A stretch of DNA of 64,000 nt, taken from assembly GCF_037026715.1 (NCBI RefSeq), contig NZ_JBANCG010000003.1:248001-312000 (forward strand), written 5' to 3'. The position numbers and the translations under genes are program-made. The notes beneath the pieces are model-generated. The model ran no database searches, was not told where the DNA came from, and was given only the letters and a program-made list of their open reading frames with translations. This document shows, one piece after another, positions 60,625-64,000 of this stretch. The DNA comes from Breoghania sp037026715 (lineage in GTDB: Bacteria > Pseudomonadota > Alphaproteobacteria > Rhizobiales > Stappiaceae). The number at the start of each line of letters is the position of its first letter. Positions within the stretch are counted from its first letter, which is position 1.

Positions 60625-61383
60625 TTGTCCCTCATCACCGATCCCTGGTTCTATGCCGTGGCCGTGCCCGCTGTCCTGATCGTCGGGCTTGCCAAGGGTG
60701 GGTTCGGGGCGGGGCTTGCCATGCTGGGCGTGCCGCTGATGAGCCTCGTCATCTCGCCTGTCCATGCCGCCGGCATCATGCTGCCGATCCTGTGCGCGAT
60801 GGATCTGGTCGCCGTCGTTTCCTATCGCGGGGTCGCGCACCGGAAGAGCCTGATGATCCTGCTGCCCGGCGGTCTCATCGGTATCGCGCTTGGATATGCC
60901 ACCGCCGCCTGGGTGGACGAGGCCTATGTCCGTCTCATTGTCGGTCTCGTCACCGCGCTTTTCGTTCTGGATTACTGGACCGGCGGCGCGGCCCGGCCCG
61001 CCAAAAGGCCGAGCGCGCCGAAGGGCGTCTTCTGGGGCGCGGTTGCCGGCTTCACCAGTTTCGTCTCCCATGCCGGCGGGCCGCCCGCACAGATGTATCT
61101 GTTGCCGCAGAAGCTCGATCGCGTGCTGTTTTCAGGCACGATGGTGCTGATGTTTGCGGTCATGAACGCGGTCAAGCTCGTGCCGTATGCGCTTCTCGGC
61201 CAGTTCGACCGGGCGAACCTCATGACATCGGCGGCGCTGCTGCCGCTTGCGCCCCTGGCGACCTATGTCGGCGTCCGGCTGGTGCGTGTCGTCTCGCAGG
61301 AGCTCTTCTACAGAATCACTTATGTCGGCGTTTTCCTGGTGGCGCTGAAACTGATCTGGGACGGGGCGAGGGGCGTTTTCTAG
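60625..61383 (+). CDS. sulfite exporter TauE/SafE family protein
   Basis: A 252-residue membrane protein with eight hydrophobic segments. The family start GLAKGGFGAGLAMLGVPLMS and the second-repeat FTSFVSHAGGPPAQMYLLPQ are clear. The family exports sulfite, sulfonates or other organic anions. The start is TTG 60625 (then SLITDPWFYAV) with no strong ribosome site. The acyl-CoA ligase gene follows 114 bases later. Confidence 0.87.
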   Translation: MSLITDPWFYAVAVPAVLIVGLAKGGFGAGLAMLGVPLMSLVISPVHAAGIMLPILCAMDLVAVVSYRGVAHRKSLMILLPGGLIGIALGYATAAWVDEAYVRLIVGLVTALFVLDYWTGGAARPAKRPSAPKGVFWGAVAGFTSFVSHAGGPPAQMYLLPQKLDRVLFSGTMVLMFAVMNAVKLVPYALLGQFDRANLMTSAALLPLAPLATYVGVRLVRVVSQELFYRITYVGVFLVALKLIWDGARGVF

Positions 61384-61497
61384 ACCGCACCCGGCATTCC
61401 GCCCTTGCGTCACATATACTTGCCGACGGACGCGGGTTGGGGTCTTATGCGGCCACGTCGCCGAACGATCATCGGTTCAAGACACCCGGGAGGAAAC

Positions 61498-63123
61498 GTG
61501 TCCAGTCCCTATTCCGTCGATCTCGACAAGAATCCCGCCAACTACCAGCCGCTCTCGCCGCTGTCCTTCCTGGCCCGGGCGGCCGCGGTCTTTCCCGATC
61601 ATCTCGCCATTGTCCACGGCGGCGCACGCACCACGTATCGCGATTTCTACGCCCGTTCGCGCCGCCTTGCCTCGGCTCTTTCCAAGGCCGGCATCGGCAA
61701 GGGCGACACCGTGTCTGTGATGCTGCCGAACGTGCCGGCGATGCTGGAGGCCCATTACGGCGTGCCGATGCTCGGCGCGGTACTGCATTCCATGAACACC
61801 AGGCTCGATGCGGCCATCATCGCCTTCCAGCTCGATCATGCGGAGGCGAAGCTCGTCATCACCGATCGCGAATTCTCCAAGGTGATGCGGGAGGCGCTGG
61901 CGCTCGCCAAGGTGAAGCCGATCGTCATCGATTACGATGACCCGGAATTCCCCCAGGACGGCGAGCGGCTCGGCTCGCTCGACTATGAGGCTTTCGTCCA
62001 GAGCGGCGATCCGGAATTCGAATGGTCGCTGCCGGCTGACGAATGGGACGCGATCAGTCTCAACTACACGTCCGGCACCACCGGCAATCCCAAGGGCGTC
62101 GTCTATCACCATCGCGGCGCGGCGCTGCTGGCGCAGGGCAACGTCATCACCGGCGGTATGGCCAAGCATGCGGTCTATTTGTGGACGCTGCCCATGTTTC
62201 ACTGCAACGGCTGGTGCTTCCCGTGGACGATGTCGGTCATCGCCGGCACCCACGTGTGCCTGCGCTGGGTACGCCAGAAGCCGATCTGGGATGCGCTCGC
62301 CGATCATGGCGTGACCCACCTGTGCGGGGCGCCCATCGTGATGTCGACGATCCTGTCGACGCCGGACAAGGACAAGCGCGCCTTCGACCAGAAGGTGGAA
62401 TTCTTCACCGCCGCCGCCCCGCCGCCGGAGAGCGTTCTCGCCGCGATGAAGGAGGAGGGCTTCAACGTCACCCACCTCTACGGTCTGACCGAAACCTACG
62501 GCCCTGCCGTCGTCAACGACTGGAAGGCGGAATGGGATGCGCTCCCGCCGGCGGAACAGGCGGTGAAGAAGGCCCGCCAGGGCGTGCGCTATGCTGCGCT
62601 CGAAGCCCTTTCGGTGCGCGATCCCGATACCATGGAGCCCGTGCCCGCGGACGGCGAGACCATCGGCGAGGTGATGTTCCGCGGCAACGTCGTCATGAAG
62701 GGGTATCTCAAGAACCGCGAGGCGTCCGACAAGGCGTTCGCAGGCGGCTGGTTCCATTCCGGTGACCTCGGCGTCCTGCATCCCGACGGCTACATCCAGC
62801 TCAAGGACCGTTCCAAGGACATCATCATTTCCGGCGGCGAGAACATCTCCTCCATCGAGGTGGAGGACACGCTCTACAAGCATCCGGCGGTCGCCGCTGT
62901 CGCGGTGGTGGCGCGGCCGGACGAGAAATGGGGCGAGACGCCGTGCGCCTTCGTGGAGCTGAAGCCGGGCGCCAGCGCTACCGCCGAAGAGCTGATCGGC
63001 TGGTGCCGCGAGCACCTCGCCCACTTCAAGTGCCCGCGTCATATCGTGTTCGAGGAAATCCCGAAGACATCGACCGGCAAGATGCAGAAGTTCAAGCTGC
63101 GCGAGATGGCAAAGGCTGTCTGA
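61498..63123 (+). CDS. acyl-CoA synthetase (AMP-forming; DmdB/medium-chain type)
   Basis: A 541-residue ligase. The AMP motif is LNYTSGTTGNPKGVVYHHRG, the substrate block HLYGLTETYGPAV and the C-terminal lysine region IPKTSTGKMQKFKLR. The YHHRG pattern is shared with DmdB-type methylmercaptopropionate ligases and medium-chain fatty acid ligases, but the substrate cannot be fixed. GTG 61498 follows GGAGG by about six bases. Confidence 0.9.
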   Translation: MSSPYSVDLDKNPANYQPLSPLSFLARAAAVFPDHLAIVHGGARTTYRDFYARSRRLASALSKAGIGKGDTVSVMLPNVPAMLEAHYGVPMLGAVLHSMNTRLDAAIIAFQLDHAEAKLVITDREFSKVMREALALAKVKPIVIDYDDPEFPQDGERLGSLDYEAFVQSGDPEFEWSLPADEWDAISLNYTSGTTGNPKGVVYHHRGAALLAQGNVITGGMAKHAVYLWTLPMFHCNGWCFPWTMSVIAGTHVCLRWVRQKPIWDALADHGVTHLCGAPIVMSTILSTPDKDKRAFDQKVEFFTAAAPPPESVLAAMKEEGFNVTHLYGLTETYGPAVVNDWKAEWDALPPAEQAVKKARQGVRYAALEALSVRDPDTMEPVPADGETIGEVMFRGNVVMKGYLKNREASDKAFAGGWFHSGDLGVLHPDGYIQLKDRSKDIIISGGENISSIEVEDTLYKHPAVAAVAVVARPDEKWGETPCAFVELKPGASATAEELIGWCREHLAHFKCPRHIVFEEIPKTSTGKMQKFKLREMAKAV

Positions 63124-63165
63124 GGGCTTATTGCCCTCGCGCACCTGTGCCGTCCATCGCCCGCT

Positions 63166-63795
63166 TCACAGGCCGAAGCGGGCGATGAGCGCGTTGATGA
63201 CGTTGTCGACCGCGACGGCCGCCAGGATCAGGCCCATGACGCGGCTGATGATCGAGGCGCCCGCCTTGCCGATCAGCCGCTGGACGGGCAGGGCCAGGAG
63301 CATCAGCGCCAGGGTGATCGCCAGAACGACAAGCGTGATCGCGGCGGTCACGAGCTGAGCGGCGATGGGATAGACGTTGTTGTCCGTCAGCACCACCACC
63401 GCGAGCATGGCGCCGGGCGATGCGATGGAGGGGATGGCCAGCGGATAGACCGCCCATTCCGCATCGTTCATGGAGATTTGCGACACCTCCTTTTCCGGCT
63501 TCGAGGGGCCGAAGATCATCGTCAGGGCGAACAGGAACAGCACGATCCCGCCGGCGATCTGGAAAGAGGTCAAGTTCACGTCGATGGCGTTGAGCACGGG
63601 CTGGCCGGCGACGAGGAAGCCGATCAGCACGACGGCTGCGAAGAAGGCCGCGCGGAACGCCACCGCGCGACGTCGCTCGTGCGCGATGAAGGCCGTCACG
63701 GCGATGAAGACGGGGACTGTGCCGACCGGGTCGACGACGGCAAAGATGGTGGCAAACTGATGCAGGACCTGGGCTAGGGGCACGTCCAGGAACAT
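63166..63795 (-). CDS. MarC family (UPF0056) membrane protein
   Basis: A 209-residue protein with six hydrophobic segments. ATIFAVVDPVGTVPVFIAVT is the family start and AVYPLAIPSIASPGAMLAVV the second-repeat signature. MarC proteins were once linked to multiple antibiotic resistance, but their function is unsettled. ATG 63795 is chosen. It is convergent with the acyl-CoA ligase gene. Confidence 0.9.
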   Translation of the reverse strand: MFLDVPLAQVLHQFATIFAVVDPVGTVPVFIAVTAFIAHERRRAVAFRAAFFAAVVLIGFLVAGQPVLNAIDVNLTSFQIAGGIVLFLFALTMIFGPSKPEKEVSQISMNDAEWAVYPLAIPSIASPGAMLAVVVLTDNNVYPIAAQLVTAAITLVVLAITLALMLLALPVQRLIGKAGASIISRVMGLILAAVAVDNVINALIARFGL

Positions 63796-63882
63796 TCGGC
63801 GGGAACCTCGTCGGGAAATGGGGCTTCAATGCGGATTGCGGGCTGCAGTTCACGCAAGGCATTACCGCATGAATGAGACAAC

Positions 63883-63914
63883 AAAAAGCCGCGATCCCGC
63901 ATCGGGACCGCGGC
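63883..63914 (-). terminator. terminator of a leftward gene entering from the right edge
   Basis: GCCGCGATCCCG (63888-63899), loop, CGGGACCGCGGC (63903-63914). The A run at 63883-63887 is the U tract in leftward reading. Confidence 0.8.
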
Positions 63915-63967
63915 CGCGGTATAACCAAAGGCGGAAACGAGAGCTTCCGCAGGCCATAACCGAAATA

Positions 63968-64000
63968 CTAGTGAAGGGTCTCCTTGCGAAGGCGCGTTAT
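63968..64000 (-). CDS. possible C-terminal end of a leftward gene (partial)
   Basis: Ten codons (ITRLRKETLH) and the stop TAG (63970-63968) can be read leftward from the right edge, about 55 bases before a strong leftward terminator. The terminator implies a gene, but the fragment is too short to identify and the frame is not proven. Confidence 0.3.
   Translation of the reverse strand: MTRLRKETLH

Noticed and set aside
63122..63138. GAGGGC-TTATT-GCCCTC hairpin after the acyl-CoA ligase gene
   Set aside because: It has a good stem but no U tract, so I do not call an intrinsic terminator.
1..64000. CRISPR arrays, prophage genes, insertion sequences with transposases, toxin-antitoxin pairs or restriction systems
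   Set aside because: I looked for spaced direct repeats and for the typical proteins and found none; the repeats present are palindromic intergenic elements.

Overview
The window reads as a chromosomal segment of a GC-rich alphaproteobacterium, most likely of the order Hyphomicrobiales (Rhizobiales). Supporting signs are a CpdR-type response regulator, a GapR/DUF2312 protein, a DUF1036 gene overlapping pyruvate kinase, an aa3-oxidase subunit IV gene ahead of pntAA-pntAB-pntB, an sRNA resembling the suhB-motif/MmgR family, and many palindromic intergenic repeats of the rhizobial type. I see no transposase, integrase, prophage or CRISPR array. I would not name a genus.

Layout. 1-0.6 kb: end of an SPFH gene and NfeD. 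0.65-4.6 kb: a leftward catabolic block (MFS importer, metal-dependent cyclase-fold hydrolase, BKACE beta-keto acid cleavage enzyme, TetR regulator) with two palindromic operators upstream of the first gene. 5.3-6.9 kb: motA-motB. 7.3-8.3 kb: KdsD/KpsF sugar isomerase. 8.6-14.3 kb: envelope genes (outer-membrane barrel, lytic transglycosylase, SGNH/DUF459 protein) and a chemoreceptor. 14.7-20.9 kb: gltB-gltD. 21.8-23.5 kb: DoxX and threonine aldolase. 24.0-27.3 kb: a molybdate-type ABC transporter whose ATPase reads in frame into ModD, behind a Mo-box-like palindrome. 27.4-28.7 kb: hsp20 with a heat-shock promoter and probable ROSE thermometer, divergent from a small exported protein. 28.9-32.7 kb: alpha/beta hydrolase, HisN-like phosphatase, sRNA, N-formylglutamate amidohydrolase family protein and cpdR. 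33.0-44.1 kb: tRNA-Val, rpmJ, a TPR protein, pyruvate kinase/DUF1036, an EamA transporter, a second N-formylglutamate amidohydrolase family protein, gapR, a DUF3445 protein, PepF and an orphan sigma-54 response regulator. 44.3-51.3 kb: a DUF882 peptidase, an ABC1 kinase, oxidase subunit IV and the transhydrogenase operon. 51.4-55 kb: an AT-rich orphan membrane-protein gene, an NAD(P)H oxidoreductase, rpsU, a MATE pump and rpmE. 55.3-63.8 kb: an ABC exporter, an SDR, propionyl-CoA synthetase, a TauE/SafE exporter, an acyl-CoA ligase and MarC.

Most genes are ordinary core metabolism and envelope functions. The stretches that reward a second look are the BKACE/cyclase operon (a plausible pathway whose substrate cannot be read from sequence), the ATPase-ModD fusion, the hsp20 thermometer, the sRNA, the AT-rich orphan gene, and the repeats, including one 139-bp MITE-like element that has apparently inserted into another repeat.
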